A DNA stretch of 40,646 nucleotides from an uncultured Prevotellaceae bacterium (GCA_902770845.1 CACXUV010000061.1:1-40646), one strand, 5' to 3'. Shown: positions 22,225-31,560, numbered from the stretch's first letter. Notes: a model not told the origin generated them from the letters alone. Translations and numbers: made by a program.

Positions 22225-23709
22225 ATGAACAGATTCATTGGATTTCTTTTGCTTGTCGGTGCGTCTTTGCCCGTAGGGGCCCAACGCCTGCTGACGTTGG
22301 ACAGCTGCAGGGCGCTGGCGTTGCGAAACAACAAGCAGCTGAGCGTTTCAAAGCTGAAACAGGAGGTGGCTTCAAACATCAGGAAGTCGGCTCGCACAAA
22401 GTATTTGCCTCATGTTTCGGCGCTGGGCACGTATCAGTACACAAGTGAAGAGATTTCACTCCTTAGTAATGATCAAAAGAGCAGTTTGCAGAATCTGGGA
22501 ACTAATGTCGGTTCTGCCCTGAAAGGGGCTTTGGCTGCATCGCCGTCTGAACTTATGCAGTTGGCTACTGCACTATCGGCAACGGGGTCGTTGGGTGCGT
22601 TGCAGCAGATGGGGGCCGGCATTACTGGGCTCCTGAACAGTGGAGGACAAAAAATCGTAGACGCCTTTCATACCGATACGCGCAACCTTTGGGCTGGCAG
22701 CATCCTTGTGACCCAGCCTGTGTTTATGGGCGGTAGCATCGTGGCCATGAACAAAATGGCAGAGTTGGGCGAAGAGTTGGCGGCCAATTCGGCTGAGGCT
22801 CGAAGGCAGACGGTGGCTTATAGCACCGACCAGGCTTATTGGCAGGTGGTGTCGCTGAAGCATAAGAAACGACTGGCCGAGGGCTTTCTGGCATTGGTGA
22901 AGAAGCTTGACAGCGATGTGCAGAAGATGATTCAGGAAGGCGTGGCCACCCGTAGCGAAGGCTTGAGCGTGAGCGTGAAGGTGAGCGAGGCCGAAATGGC
23001 TGTGCAGCAGGTCAATGACGGCTTGGTGCTCTCGAAAATGCTGCTTTGCCAGATGATGGGACTGCCCACAAACGAAGCCATCACCTTGGCCGATGAGGAT
23101 GCTGAGAACCTGGCCGTGGTCACGTTGCATCCGCAGCTGAACGTGGCTCAGGCCATAGAAAATCGTCCTGAACTGAAAATGCTCGACAACGGTGTGGAGA
23201 TGAGCAAGCAGGCCACACGGATTATGAAGGCTGGCAATCTGCCTCAGGTGGCCCTGATGGGTGGCTATGCAGTGAGCAATCCCAGTCTGGTGAATGGATT
23301 TGAGAAGAAATTTCATGGATTCTGGAATGTGGGTGTACTCGTTCGGGTGCCCATCTGGAACTGGGGTGATGTGATGTACAAGGTGCGTGCGTCGAAAGGC
23401 GCCACCGCCATTGCCTCGCTGGAACGCGACGAAGCCCGCGAGAAGATAGAACTGCAGGTGAATCAGACCACCTTCAAGGTGGATGAAGCCAATAAGCGAC
23501 TTGCCATGGCCGAAGCTGGCATCAAGCGGGCCGATGAGAACTTGCGCACGGCCAACCTGGGCTTCCAGGAAGGTGTGATTTCGCCCACGGTGGTGATGGA
23601 AGCACAAACGGCCTGGCTGCAGGCGCAATCGCAGAAGATTGATGCTGAAATAAGTGTGAGGCTCAGTCAGGTCGATCTGCAAAAAGCACTGGGCGTTTTG
23701 GCTCCCTAA
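22225..23709 (+). CDS. TolC-family outer-membrane efflux protein
   Basis: This 494-aa protein has a signal peptide (MNRFIGFLLLVGASLPVGAQ) and the duplicated TolC helical layout. It starts LLTLDSCRALALRNNKQLSV, and the second half has RPELKMLDNGVEMSKQATRI and VPIWNWGDVMYKVRASKG. It forms the outer-membrane channel of a tripartite pump with the HlyD protein and the ABC-2 permeases downstream. The long insert around residues 85-145 (Ser/Ala/Leu/Gly-rich) is larger than in the classic TolC. ATG 22225 was chosen because the signal peptide begins there. Confidence 0.9.
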   Translation: MNRFIGFLLLVGASLPVGAQRLLTLDSCRALALRNNKQLSVSKLKQEVASNIRKSARTKYLPHVSALGTYQYTSEEISLLSNDQKSSLQNLGTNVGSALKGALAASPSELMQLATALSATGSLGALQQMGAGITGLLNSGGQKIVDAFHTDTRNLWAGSILVTQPVFMGGSIVAMNKMAELGEELAANSAEARRQTVAYSTDQAYWQVVSLKHKKRLAEGFLALVKKLDSDVQKMIQEGVATRSEGLSVSVKVSEAEMAVQQVNDGLVLSKMLLCQMMGLPTNEAITLADEDAENLAVVTLHPQLNVAQAIENRPELKMLDNGVEMSKQATRIMKAGNLPQVALMGGYAVSNPSLVNGFEKKFHGFWNVGVLVRVPIWNWGDVMYKVRASKGATAIASLERDEAREKIELQVNQTTFKVDEANKRLAMAEAGIKRADENLRTANLGFQEGVISPTVVMEAQTAWLQAQSQKIDAEISVRLSQVDLQKALGVLAP

Positions 23710-23783
23710 GAAAGGGGAAGTCGGAAATTTGAACAGGTGGATATTTTCCTCATAAGTATTATAAACAATAAAAGAGAAAAAAG

Positions 23784-24770
23784 ATGTCACAAGCAAAAGT
23801 ACAACATAACAACATCCTGTTTGCCATTCTTGGCTTTGCAATCGTTGTGGTCGTGGTGGCCGTCATAGGTTTCTTCGCACTGGGACGCGATCCGGAAATC
23901 ATACAGGGACAGGTGGAAGTGAGTGAATATCGAGTGTCGAGCAAGGTGCCTGGGCGCATCCTTGAAATCAGAGTGAAAGAGGGCGACTATGTGAGGGTGG
24001 GCGACACGCTTGCCATTCTCGATGCTCCCGAGGTGCGTGCCAAGATGGCTCAGGCGCAGGGTGCCGAAGACGGGGCTGCTGCTTTGGAACTGATGGCTCG
24101 TAACGGTGCCCGCAAGGAGCAGGTGCAAGGAGCATTCCAGCTTTTGCAGCAGGCCAAGGCTGGTCTGGAAATAGCCGAGAAATCGTATAACCGTGTGCAA
24201 CGCTTGTTCGATGAAGGCGTGATGAGTGCCCAGAAGCGTGATGAGGCGCTGGCCAACTATAAAGCATTTCAGGCTCAGGTGAAAGCTGCTCAGAGTCAGT
24301 ACGACATGGCCATGAATGGGGCTCGCCAGGAAGAAAAACTGGCTGCACAGGCTCAGGTGAACCGTGCCAAGGGGGCTGTGCAGGAGGTGAAGAGCTACAT
24401 TAATGAAACGGTGCAGCTGGCACAGATGGAAGGCGAGGTGAGCAACATCTACCCCAAGGTGGGCGAGCTTGTTGGAACGGGTAGCCCCATTATGACAATC
24501 TCGATGATGCAAGACTTGTGGGGCACTTTCAATGTGCGTGAAGATCAGCTGAATGGCATGCAGATAGGAACAGAGCTGACCGCCTTTGTTCCCGCTTTCA
24601 ATAAAGATGTGAAGATGAAGGTGTATCACATGAAGGACCAGGGATCGTATGCCGTGTGGAAGGCCACGAAGGCCAACGGGCAGTACGACCTGAAGACGTT
24701 TGAGGTGAAAGCCCGTCCGGTTGAGGCGCTCGAAGGCTTGCGTCCTGGCATGTCGCTTATTGTGAAGTGA
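23784..24770 (+). CDS. HlyD/EmrA-family membrane-fusion (periplasmic adaptor) protein
   Basis: This 328-aa adaptor has an N-terminal membrane anchor (about residues 10-32) and a biotinyl-lipoyl-like half (VSSKVPGRILEIRVKEGDYV, about 51-70). A helical hairpin follows (about 80-215, with YNRVQRLFDEGVMSAQKRDE), then the second lipoyl half and a beta-barrel (VSNIYPKVGELVGTGSPIMT; GLRPGMSLIVK at the end). It links the inner-membrane permease to TolC. It lies 74 nt after tolC, and its stop overlaps the next start as TGATG. Confidence 0.92.
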   Translation: MSQAKVQHNNILFAILGFAIVVVVVAVIGFFALGRDPEIIQGQVEVSEYRVSSKVPGRILEIRVKEGDYVRVGDTLAILDAPEVRAKMAQAQGAEDGAAALELMARNGARKEQVQGAFQLLQQAKAGLEIAEKSYNRVQRLFDEGVMSAQKRDEALANYKAFQAQVKAAQSQYDMAMNGARQEEKLAAQAQVNRAKGAVQEVKSYINETVQLAQMEGEVSNIYPKVGELVGTGSPIMTISMMQDLWGTFNVREDQLNGMQIGTELTAFVPAFNKDVKMKVYHMKDQGSYAVWKATKANGQYDLKTFEVKARPVEALEGLRPGMSLIVK

Positions 24771-25835
24771 TGAGTTGGTTGCGGCAGATATATCAAATCA
24801 TGATGGCCAACAAGCATGCCTGTGGGCGTGGTAGACCTTGACAACACCTCGACCACGCGAGCCCTGACACGCAGGCTTGATGCCATGCAGATGTCGCATG
24901 TGGTGGCCCATTATCCTTCAATGAGCGAGGCACGTCGCGCCATTCAGCGGGGCGAAATATATGGTTTCCTGTACTTTCCAAAGGGAACCACCGACAATCT
25001 GCTTTCCAGCAGGCAACCCAAGATTTCCTATTATTACACATATACCTCGCTCACGGCAGGCTCGATGGTTATGAAGGACTTGAAGACCATTTCAACCTTA
25101 GGTTCGGCTGCAGTGGGACAGGCCATGCTGCAGGCTCGTGGCTTTACCAATGAACAGATACAAACGTTTCTGCAACCCATCAAGATTGACCTGCACCAGA
25201 TTGCCAATCCCTGGGGCAGCTATAATTCCTATCTCAGCACCATGCTTGTGCCAGGCTTGATGATGCTGTTCATCTTCCTAATTACCGCCTATTCGTTGGG
25301 AGCCGAAGTGAAGTTCGGCACCTCGAAGGACTGGCTTGCCATGGCCGATAACCGCGTTGTTACGGCCCTGGTCGGGAAGTTCCTTCCCCATACGCTGATT
25401 TGGCTGGCTTTGGTCTACTTCTATGAGTGGTACGTGTTCTTCCATTTGGGCTTCCCTCATTTGGGCAGTTCGTGGATGTTGCTGCTCTTGGGACTCATTC
25501 AGGTGCTGGCCTCACAGGGCTTCGGCATCTTTGCTTATGGCCTGATGCCGTCGCTGCGCATGTCGATGAGCATCTGTTCGCTGTGGGCTGTACTAAGTTT
25601 CTCGATGGTGGGATCGGCTTTCCCAGTCATGGGCATGGATGGCCCGTTGCAGTCGTTGTCGTGGCTGTTTCCACTTCGTCATTATTTCATGATTTACCAG
25701 ACCTGCGTGTTCAATGGCTTCCCCCTCGTTGAGGCTTGGTTCCATTTTGCCGCACTGGTGGCCTTCTTGTTGCTGCCTTGGTGTGTCATCAAGAAGATAA
25801 AGAACGCAATGCTTACCTATGTCTATATTCCATAA
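24770..25835 (+). pseudogene. ABC-2 type transport permease 1, N-terminus disrupted by an out-of-frame deletion
   Basis: The expected start ATG overlaps the hlyD stop at 24770 and reads MSWLRQIYQIMMANKHA, then drops into an unrelated frame and stops at 24841. The rest of the permease reads from MPVGVVDLDNTSTTRALTRR (24816) to 25835 and contains the ABC-2 membrane domain: LMMLFIFLITAYSLGAEVKF, then SLRMSMSICSLWAVLSFSMV. Compared with the intact paralogue next to it, about 40 residues are missing, including the first membrane helix. The junction contains CATGCC, which could have been present on both sides, so slippage between direct repeats is plausible. Translation from 24816 would give a protein without helix 1. 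Assembly collapse is the alternative. Confidence 0.78.
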
Positions 25836-27054
25836 TGCATTCGACAGCCTGCAAGACATTTGCTACATTTGGCGTGAAGAGATGAAGCAGGTGGTGAAAG
25901 ATGAAGGAGTGCTCATCTTCTTCATTATTGTACCCTTGGTCTATCCGCTTCTTTATTCGTGGATTTACAACAACGAGACGGTTCGCGATGTGCCTGTGTG
26001 TGTGGTTGACCAGAGTCATTCGGGCTTGTCGCGCCAATTCATTCGGATGTGCGATGCTTCGCCCGATGTGCATGTGGCCTACTATGCCCAGGACCTTGAC
26101 GAGGCAAAGTCGCTTGTGTCGCGTCAGTTGGTGAAAGGCATTTACTTGATTCCAAGCGACTTCGAGACCAATCTGTTTCGCATGCAGCAGGGCGTGATCA
26201 GCGTGTACTGCGACATGAGTCTGATGCTTGCCTATAAAGCGGTGTTCCAGACCGCTCAGATGGTATCAATGCAAATGGGAACAGAGTTGAGGACCAAACT
26301 GGGAGGTCACTTCACGGCTCGTGAAGAAGCTATTTCGGCCCGTCCGCTTGACTTTGACGACGTGGCTCTTTTCAATCCGCAGGGCGGCTATGGCTCCTTC
26401 ATCTTGCCAGGGGTGCTGATGCTGATTCTGCAGCAAACGCTTGTTTTAGGCATAGGACTTTCGGCTGGTACTGCTCGCGAGAACAACCGATACGGACAGC
26501 TCATACCAGTGAACAAGCATTATCACAACACACTGCGTATTGTGTTCGGCAAGGCATTGTGCTATTTCATGATTTATGCCGTGGTAGCCGTTTGGCTGGT
26601 AGCAGCGGTTCCACGCCTGTTCCATTTCCCCCAGTTGGCCTCCTGGCAGATATTGCTTGCGCTCATGCTGCCTTACACGTTGGCCTGCATCTTCTTTGGT
26701 ATGGTTGTTTCCTGTATGGTGAAATACCGTGAGAACGTGATGTTGCTCATGGTGTTCATCTCTGTGCCGCTGCTGTTTCTTTCGGGTATCAGCTGGCCGC
26801 AAAGCAACATTGCAGGTGTCTGGCAAGGTGTTTCCTGGCTGTTTCCCTCAACTTTCGGAATACAAGCCTATGTGGGACTGAATTCCATGGGGTGCACGCT
26901 GGGCGATGTAATCTGGCAATATCGCATCTTGTGGATTCAGGCGTTGGTCTATTTCCTGTTGGCCTGCGCGGTCTATCGCTATCAGATTCACCTGGCCCGG
27001 CAAGACGTGCGCATGCGTTTGGCAGAGATGAAACGTGCCAAACAGAATCGGTGA
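25819..27054 (+). CDS. ABC-2 type transport permease 2 (YhhJ/YbhR-like)
   Basis: This 411-aa permease has helix 1 (EGVLIFFIIVPLVYPLLYSW), a large extracytoplasmic domain (about residues 55-175, VPVCVVDQSHSGLSRQFIRM) and five C-terminal helices (GSFILPGVLMLILQQTLVLG onward, with LMVFISVPLLFLSGISWP). It forms the membrane part of an export pump with HlyD and TolC. The start overlaps the end of permease 1 by 17 nt. No ATP-binding cassette gene lies in the operon; Bacteroidetes often have such ABC-2/HlyD/TolC sets without one. Confidence 0.9.
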   Translation: MSIFHNAFDSLQDICYIWREEMKQVVKDEGVLIFFIIVPLVYPLLYSWIYNNETVRDVPVCVVDQSHSGLSRQFIRMCDASPDVHVAYYAQDLDEAKSLVSRQLVKGIYLIPSDFETNLFRMQQGVISVYCDMSLMLAYKAVFQTAQMVSMQMGTELRTKLGGHFTAREEAISARPLDFDDVALFNPQGGYGSFILPGVLMLILQQTLVLGIGLSAGTARENNRYGQLIPVNKHYHNTLRIVFGKALCYFMIYAVVAVWLVAAVPRLFHFPQLASWQILLALMLPYTLACIFFGMVVSCMVKYRENVMLLMVFISVPLLFLSGISWPQSNIAGVWQGVSWLFPSTFGIQAYVGLNSMGCTLGDVIWQYRILWIQALVYFLLACAVYRYQIHLARQDVRMRLAEMKRAKQNR

Positions 27055-27092
27055 CGGGATACTTTGTCCCGTCAAAGAACCTGCGACAACGG

Positions 27093-28190
27093 TTACTTCG
27101 TTCCTACTATCTTGGTTTGGGGCAGTTCCTTGTTGCGACGGTTCACTACTGTGACCACAGCCTGAGCCAGATTAATGAACGCCTGTCCTGTCATGGTGTC
27201 AACCTTGGTGGCAGCAGGTGCTCCCGCGTCGCCACTCTCGCAAATGCTCTGAACCAGTGGGATTTGTGCCAGCAGAGGCACGTGCATCTCTTCGGCCAGC
27301 TGTTTGCAGCCTTCCTTTCCAAAGATGTAGTATTTGTTTTCAGGAAGTTCGGCAGGTGTGAACCATGCCATGTTTTCCACTAAGCCCAGTATGGGCACGT
27401 TCACCTTGTCGTTCTGATACATGTCGATTCCCTTTCGGGCATCGGCCAGTGCCACTTGTTGTGGGGTTGACACGATGATGGCACCCGTGATGGCCAGTGT
27501 TTGCAGCAGTGTGAGGTGAATGTCGCTGGTTCCTGGTGGTGTGTCAAGGATGAAATAGTCAAGTTCCCCCCAGTCGGCATCGGCAATGAGTTGCTTCAGT
27601 GCGTTGGTGGCCATGCCTCCGCGCCACAGTGTGGCTGTGGTGGGCGAAACGAAGAAGCCTATAGAGAGCAGTTTCACGCCATATTGCTCGACGGGGCAGA
27701 TGAGGTCGCGCCCATCTACGTTGACGGCGTAGGGTCGGGCGTCTTCCACATTGAACATCTTGGGCATTGAGGGGCCAAAGATGTCGGTGTCGAGCAGGCC
27801 CACTTTATATCCCAAACGTGCCAGGGCAATGGCCAGGTTTGCCGAAACGGTGCTCTTGCCCACGCCGCCTTTGCCTGAGCTCACGGCAATGATGTTCTTC
27901 ACCTGAGGCAACAGCTTGCCCACTTCGGGCCGTGGTTTCGACTTGAACTCGGTGATGATTTCCACTTCGACGTCTTTCGAAACATGGTAGTGTATGGCTG
28001 CTTCGGCTGCCTTTACGGTTGACTTCAGAAATGGGTCGGTGTCGCGTGGAAACTCGAGCACCACTTTCACATTCATTCCGTTGATGCTGGGTGTGTCGGC
28101 CACCATGCCGCTTTCCACCAAATTCTTTTTCGTGCCCGCATAGGTAACGGTTGCGAGCGCGTCCATAATGAGTTTAGGATATAATGTCAT
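27093..28190 (-). CDS. Mrp/NBP35-family P-loop ATPase, iron-sulfur cluster carrier
   Basis: This 365-aa protein has an N-terminal MIP18/DUF59-type domain (about residues 5-85) and a ParA/MinD-like ATPase domain. That domain has a deviant Walker A, SSGKGGVGKST, at 104-114, then GLLDTDIFGPSMPKMF, LDYFILDTPPGTSDIHLTLL and GLVENMAWFTP. Mrp proteins hold and pass on Fe-S clusters. The CxxC pair often found after the VENM motif is absent here (TPAELPENKYYIFG), as in other Bacteroidetes Mrp proteins. The start was set at 28190 (MTLYPKLIMDALATV); the open frame continues upstream across the LRR gene in a shadow frame. It is last in a trmB-LRR-mrp series. Confidence 0.9.
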   Translation of the reverse strand: MTLYPKLIMDALATVTYAGTKKNLVESGMVADTPSINGMNVKVVLEFPRDTDPFLKSTVKAAEAAIHYHVSKDVEVEIITEFKSKPRPEVGKLLPQVKNIIAVSSGKGGVGKSTVSANLAIALARLGYKVGLLDTDIFGPSMPKMFNVEDARPYAVNVDGRDLICPVEQYGVKLLSIGFFVSPTTATLWRGGMATNALKQLIADADWGELDYFILDTPPGTSDIHLTLLQTLAITGAIIVSTPQQVALADARKGIDMYQNDKVNVPILGLVENMAWFTPAELPENKYYIFGKEGCKQLAEEMHVPLLAQIPLVQSICESGDAGAPAATKVDTMTGQAFINLAQAVVTVVNRRNKELPQTKIVGTK

Positions 28191-28228
28191 TTCTTGTTTG
28201 GAAAAAGATGATTTCGTTTGTTTCTTTT

Positions 28229-29971
28229 TTATTGCTCTACAATCTGAGGCAGCTTGCTCCACGACTTGTCCTTCCTGTAGGTGTTGCGCGAGCCCCTTGG
28301 CACAATGATGCGGCAGGCAGCCAGCACCACGCCTTTGAAAGTGCTGTGGGTGAGCATGGGGGGGATGGGCGAACGGCACACTACTTCGCGTAGTGACACA
28401 CACTTGGCAAATGCGTTGCCTCCAATTTTCTTCAGGGCGGCCGGCAGTTCCACGGTGGTCAGTGCGCTGCATTCGCGGAAGACGGCACTGCCAATGCTCT
28501 TGCAAGCAGCCGGAATGGCGATGGAGTGAAGCGTGGCGCATTTCTCGAAAGCGTTGTCGCCGATGCTGCCCACGGAAATGGGCAGTTTGATGTTTTCGAG
28601 CAGTGAGCACTCCTGGAACACATTGTCGCCGATGCTTTTGATGGAAACAGGCAGTATGACTGTGCGCAGCGAGTGACAATAGCGGAACGCGTCGCTTTCC
28701 AGTTTCTCGATGAATCCCTGAATGTTGACGCTGTCGAGCGATGTGCAACCCTCGAAGGCACTGCTGCCCAGTTTCTTTGCCAGGTTGGGGATGAGAATGC
28801 TTTTCAGGCTGGCACAGTTCTCAAAGGCATGATCCTCGATGACCGAGACGGCTCCGGGCAGTTTGATGCCCGGCAGCGACTTGCATTCATAGAATGCCCG
28901 TGTGCCAATTTTCTTGACGGTGCCGGGCAGACTCACATAGCTGAGGTTGGTGCAGCCACGGAATGTCTCATCGTCTATTTCGCTGAGGTTGCCTTCCATC
29001 TTGACCGTGGCCAGTCCCAGACAGTTCTCGAATACATTGTTGCCCAGTCGGTTGATGCTGCCAATCTCTATGGTGTGCAGGCTGGTGCAGTCTTTGAAGG
29101 CTTCGCGCTCAATGCGCGTCACGGTCTGAGCCTCAATCAGGCGAACGCTGCTGCACCCTTCAAAGGCACTGATGCCGATACCCGTGAGCACTTCGGGCAG
29201 TGTGATGCTTTCCAGCATGGTACAGCCCTTGAATGCCTCGTCACCAATCGCCGTGACCGATTGAGGCAGCACCACGCTTCTCAGCCGTTCGCATTCGGCG
29301 AAAGCGTTGCTGGGAATGCTCGTAATGGCGCAGTCGAGCCCAATCTTCTGCAGGTTGGAACATTTGTTGAAGGCATAGCTGTCAATCAGGTCTACCGATG
29401 CCGGCAGGTTCAGGCTGTCGAGCGACTTGCATCCGTCGAAGGCATGGTTCTCAATCTTGTTGAGCGCGGGTGGCAGGTTGATGGTCTTCAGACTTTGGCA
29501 GTTCAGGAAAGCATTGTCGTCGATGATGGTCAGCTCATCGGGCAGCACCACCTCTTTCAGACTGATGCAACCGCTGAAGCAGCTCTTGCTCAGCGTGAGC
29601 ATGCCCTTGGGCAGTATCACCTTCTCCAGAGCCTTGCTGTTGACGAACAGTGCGGCTGGGAAGCCCTCGCTGCTGGTGCGGAAGGCACCTTTGCTCTCGG
29701 TGAGTTCTGCTTCAGACAAGTCCAGCGTAGTGAGTATGCGTTCGTTGGGCTTCTTGGTGGCCAGATGTGTCGCAATCATCTTGATGATGCGCAGGTCGTT
29801 GCCGTTGACGGGGCCCACGATTTTCAGTTCGCTCATGGTGTAGCGCAGGCTGTCGGGCAGCAGTTTGGCCAGCTTGCCCACCGAGTCGGTGGTGATGGTG
29901 AGTTGGCCTGTTTGTGCCCATGCCACGGTTTGCAGGGTCAGCAGCAGTAGCAGTATGAGAGTTTTCTTCAT
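28229..29971 (-). CDS. BspA-type leucine-rich-repeat (LRR_5) secreted protein
   Basis: This 580-aa protein has a signal peptide (MKKTLILLLLLTLQTVAWAQ), a short N-terminal region (about residues 20-110), then about twenty tandem repeats of 23 residues of the form AFxxCxxLxxIxLPxxVxxIG, e.g. NAFLNCQSLKTINLPPALNK and HAFENCASLKSILIPNLAKK. These are Treponema pallidum-type LRRs as in BspA of oral Bacteroidales, which mediate binding to host or microbial surfaces. It ends in a short cap (IIVPRGSRNTYRKDKSWSKL). No T9SS sorting domain or lipobox is visible, so its final location is uncertain. It sits between trmB (31 nt) and mrp (38 nt). Confidence 0.9.
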   Translation of the reverse strand: MKKTLILLLLLTLQTVAWAQTGQLTITTDSVGKLAKLLPDSLRYTMSELKIVGPVNGNDLRIIKMIATHLATKKPNERILTTLDLSEAELTESKGAFRTSSEGFPAALFVNSKALEKVILPKGMLTLSKSCFSGCISLKEVVLPDELTIIDDNAFLNCQSLKTINLPPALNKIENHAFDGCKSLDSLNLPASVDLIDSYAFNKCSNLQKIGLDCAITSIPSNAFAECERLRSVVLPQSVTAIGDEAFKGCTMLESITLPEVLTGIGISAFEGCSSVRLIEAQTVTRIEREAFKDCTSLHTIEIGSINRLGNNVFENCLGLATVKMEGNLSEIDDETFRGCTNLSYVSLPGTVKKIGTRAFYECKSLPGIKLPGAVSVIEDHAFENCASLKSILIPNLAKKLGSSAFEGCTSLDSVNIQGFIEKLESDAFRYCHSLRTVILPVSIKSIGDNVFQECSLLENIKLPISVGSIGDNAFEKCATLHSIAIPAACKSIGSAVFRECSALTTVELPAALKKIGGNAFAKCVSLREVVCRSPIPPMLTHSTFKGVVLAACRIIVPRGSRNTYRKDKSWSKLPQIVEQ

Positions 29972-30002
29972 TCTTCAGTTCTTTTGCAGTATATTCTTTT
30001 TC

Positions 30003-30788
30003 CTATTTGCTTGTTGTGAGCGAGCTCCGCTTCGAGCGGTGATAGCTTCGGTAGTCGTCCAGTTCAATTTCTATTTCGGGTTCCAGCAGTTCGCCCTCGT
30101 GTGGCAGCAGGAACTTCATGTAGCGTATGTTGAGGCCGCGTGCCAGCCACATCTGTTCATAGTAGGTCTGTATTGAGGCCGCCTCTTCCAATTGAGCATC
30201 GTGAGCAGCCCCTTGTTTGCCTTTGTCTTGGTAAAGGTCTTCGGTCAGTGCTTCCGTGGGCAGCAGGTTCTTTTCCACCATGGCTTTCGTGTAGGTGAAA
30301 AGAAAGTTCGAGTCGGTCTTCAGGTGAATGATGCCACGGTCGGTGAGGAATCGGCGGTAGCGCTGCATGAAGAATGTCGATGTGAGGCGTTTGCGCGGGT
30401 TCTTCATCTGCGGGTCGCTGAACGTGAGCCATATTTCCTGCACTTCGTCGGGGGCAAAGAATCGGTCGATAATCTCGATGTTGGTGCGCAGGAAAGCCAC
30501 GTTCTTGATGCCCTCCTGAGTGGCCTGCGTTGCTCCAGTCCACATGCGTGCTCCCTTGATGTCTACGCCGATGAAGTTCATGTCGGGGTGACGCTTGGCC
30601 AGTCCCACGGCATATTCGCCCTTGCCGCATCCCAGTTCAAGCACGATGGGGTTGTCGTTGTGAAAATATTGTTCGCGCCAATGGCCGCGCATGGCAAACG
30701 GCACGTCGCTCACCACCGAGTAGGGGTATTGAAAGACGCACTCATAGGTTTCCATATCGGCAAACTTGGCCAGTTTTCCTTTGCTCAT
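30003..30788 (-). CDS. trmB: tRNA (guanine-N7-)-methyltransferase
   Basis: This 261-aa SAM-dependent enzyme makes m7G46 in tRNA variable loops. Motif I ([20 protein letters not shown]) binds [16 protein letters not shown] and the TrmB signature [20 protein letters not shown] follow. The C-terminus ends in a basic Ser/Arg/Lys tail. ATG 30788 ([14 protein letters not shown]) was preferred over an earlier in-frame codon at 30812, because the -7 element at 30817-30810 would overlap the longer start. It is first in the trmB-LRR-mrp series. Confidence 0.93.
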   Translation of the reverse strand: MSKGKLAKFADMETYECVFQYPYSVVSDVPFAMRGHWREQYFHNDNPIVLELGCGKGEYAVGLAKRHPDMNFIGVDIKGARMWTGATQATQEGIKNVAFLRTNIEIIDRFFAPDEVQEIWLTFSDPQMKNPRKRLTSTFFMQRYRRFLTDRGIIHLKTDSNFLFTYTKAMVEKNLLPTEALTEDLYQDKGKQGAAHDAQLEEAASIQTYYEQMWLARGLNIRYMKFLLPHEGELLEPEIEIELDDYRSYHRSKRSSLTTSK

Positions 30789-30809
30789 AATGCAGTGATG
30801 TTTAGTTTG

Positions 30810-30841
30810 CAAAGGTAGTAAATAGTTTCGAAATGGGCAAA
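30810..30841 (-). promoter_or_regulatory. trmB promoter
   Basis: TTTG (30841-30838), 20-nt spacer, TACCTTTG (30817-30810) on the - strand, 21 nt before the trmB start codon. Confidence 0.75.
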
Positions 30842-30875
30842 AATGGTGTGTGTTATTTATGTATAATTAATTAAA

Positions 30876-30905
30876 GAGGTGGAAAACGCATTTGTCTTCC
30901 ACCTC
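30876..30905 (-). terminator. Rho-independent-type terminator of the ilvE-DUF975 transcript
   Basis: A perfect 9-bp stem (GAGGTGGAA / TTCCACCTC) with a 12-nt loop, followed on the - strand by TTTAATTAATT. It lies between the DUF975 stop at 30943 and the trmB promoter, exactly where a terminator for leftward transcripts belongs. Confidence 0.72.
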
Positions 30906-30942
30906 CTTGCATTCTGTTTTTGTTGTGTTTGCTGCTTGCTTC

Positions 30943-31560
30943 TTATCCCTGCTGCTCGGCCTTCAAATCCTCATAGTAGTGAGCCATTGTGGTTGAGAAA
31001 TACGGTGCAAGAAGCAGGAAGCCGATGCCGAGTGTCAAGATGCTCAGCAGGAACCAGCCGATGAAACTGAGCATCAGCCAGAACAGTTCGGCCTTGTGGC
31101 CATTCATCATCTTCATGCTCTTCGCCATGGCGTCAGCAGCACTGATCTGCTTGTCGTCTTTCAGAATGTATTCTGTCTGAGAGAACATCAGGGCAAGGAT
31201 GATGCCGGGGACGATGAAGAAAACAAATCCGATGGCGATAGCCATGACACACAAGAACCCTGCCAGGAAGACGCGTACAAAATCCTTGTAGCCGTCGAAT
31301 AGGCGCTCATAGTTGATGTCCTCGTTGCGAATCAGGTTGAGAAAGAAGATGGCAAATCCCCATCCGAGTGGCAGACAGAGCAGTTCCCAGAATCCCTGAG
31401 TGCCATAGCTGATGGTGAGATTGTCTCCCATTGGGGCGGTTGCTACATAGCTGATGCCTTCGCTGAGTGCAAAATAGATGAGGGCGGCAATGGCAGCCGT
31501 GCTCCATTTGCCTTCCAAACTGGCGAGGGCCCTGTTCTTGTAACCTTGGTTTGAGTCCAT
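30943..31560 (-). CDS. DUF975-family membrane protein
   Basis: This 205-aa protein has an amphipathic N-terminus (YKNRALASLEGKWSTAAIAA) and four to five membrane helices. Typical DUF975 features are the GWGFAIFFLNLIRNEDINYE segment followed by LFDGYKDF, FFIVPGIILALMFSQTEYIL, and DAMAKSMKMMNGHKAELFWL. The family is found widely in Firmicutes and Bacteroidetes without a defined role. It lies 34 nt after ilvE with no clear promoter of its own, and a terminator follows. Confidence 0.85.
   Translation of the reverse strand: MDSNQGYKNRALASLEGKWSTAAIAALIYFALSEGISYVATAPMGDNLTISYGTQGFWELLCLPLGWGFAIFFLNLIRNEDINYERLFDGYKDFVRVFLAGFLCVMAIAIGFVFFIVPGIILALMFSQTEYILKDDKQISAADAMAKSMKMMNGHKAELFWLMLSFIGWFLLSILTLGIGFLLLAPYFSTTMAHYYEDLKAEQQG

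Noticed and set aside
28191-28748. A 186-residue N-terminal extension of Mrp.
   Set aside because: It runs through the LRR gene in another frame and is His/Arg-rich low complexity; the conserved Mrp start is at 28190.
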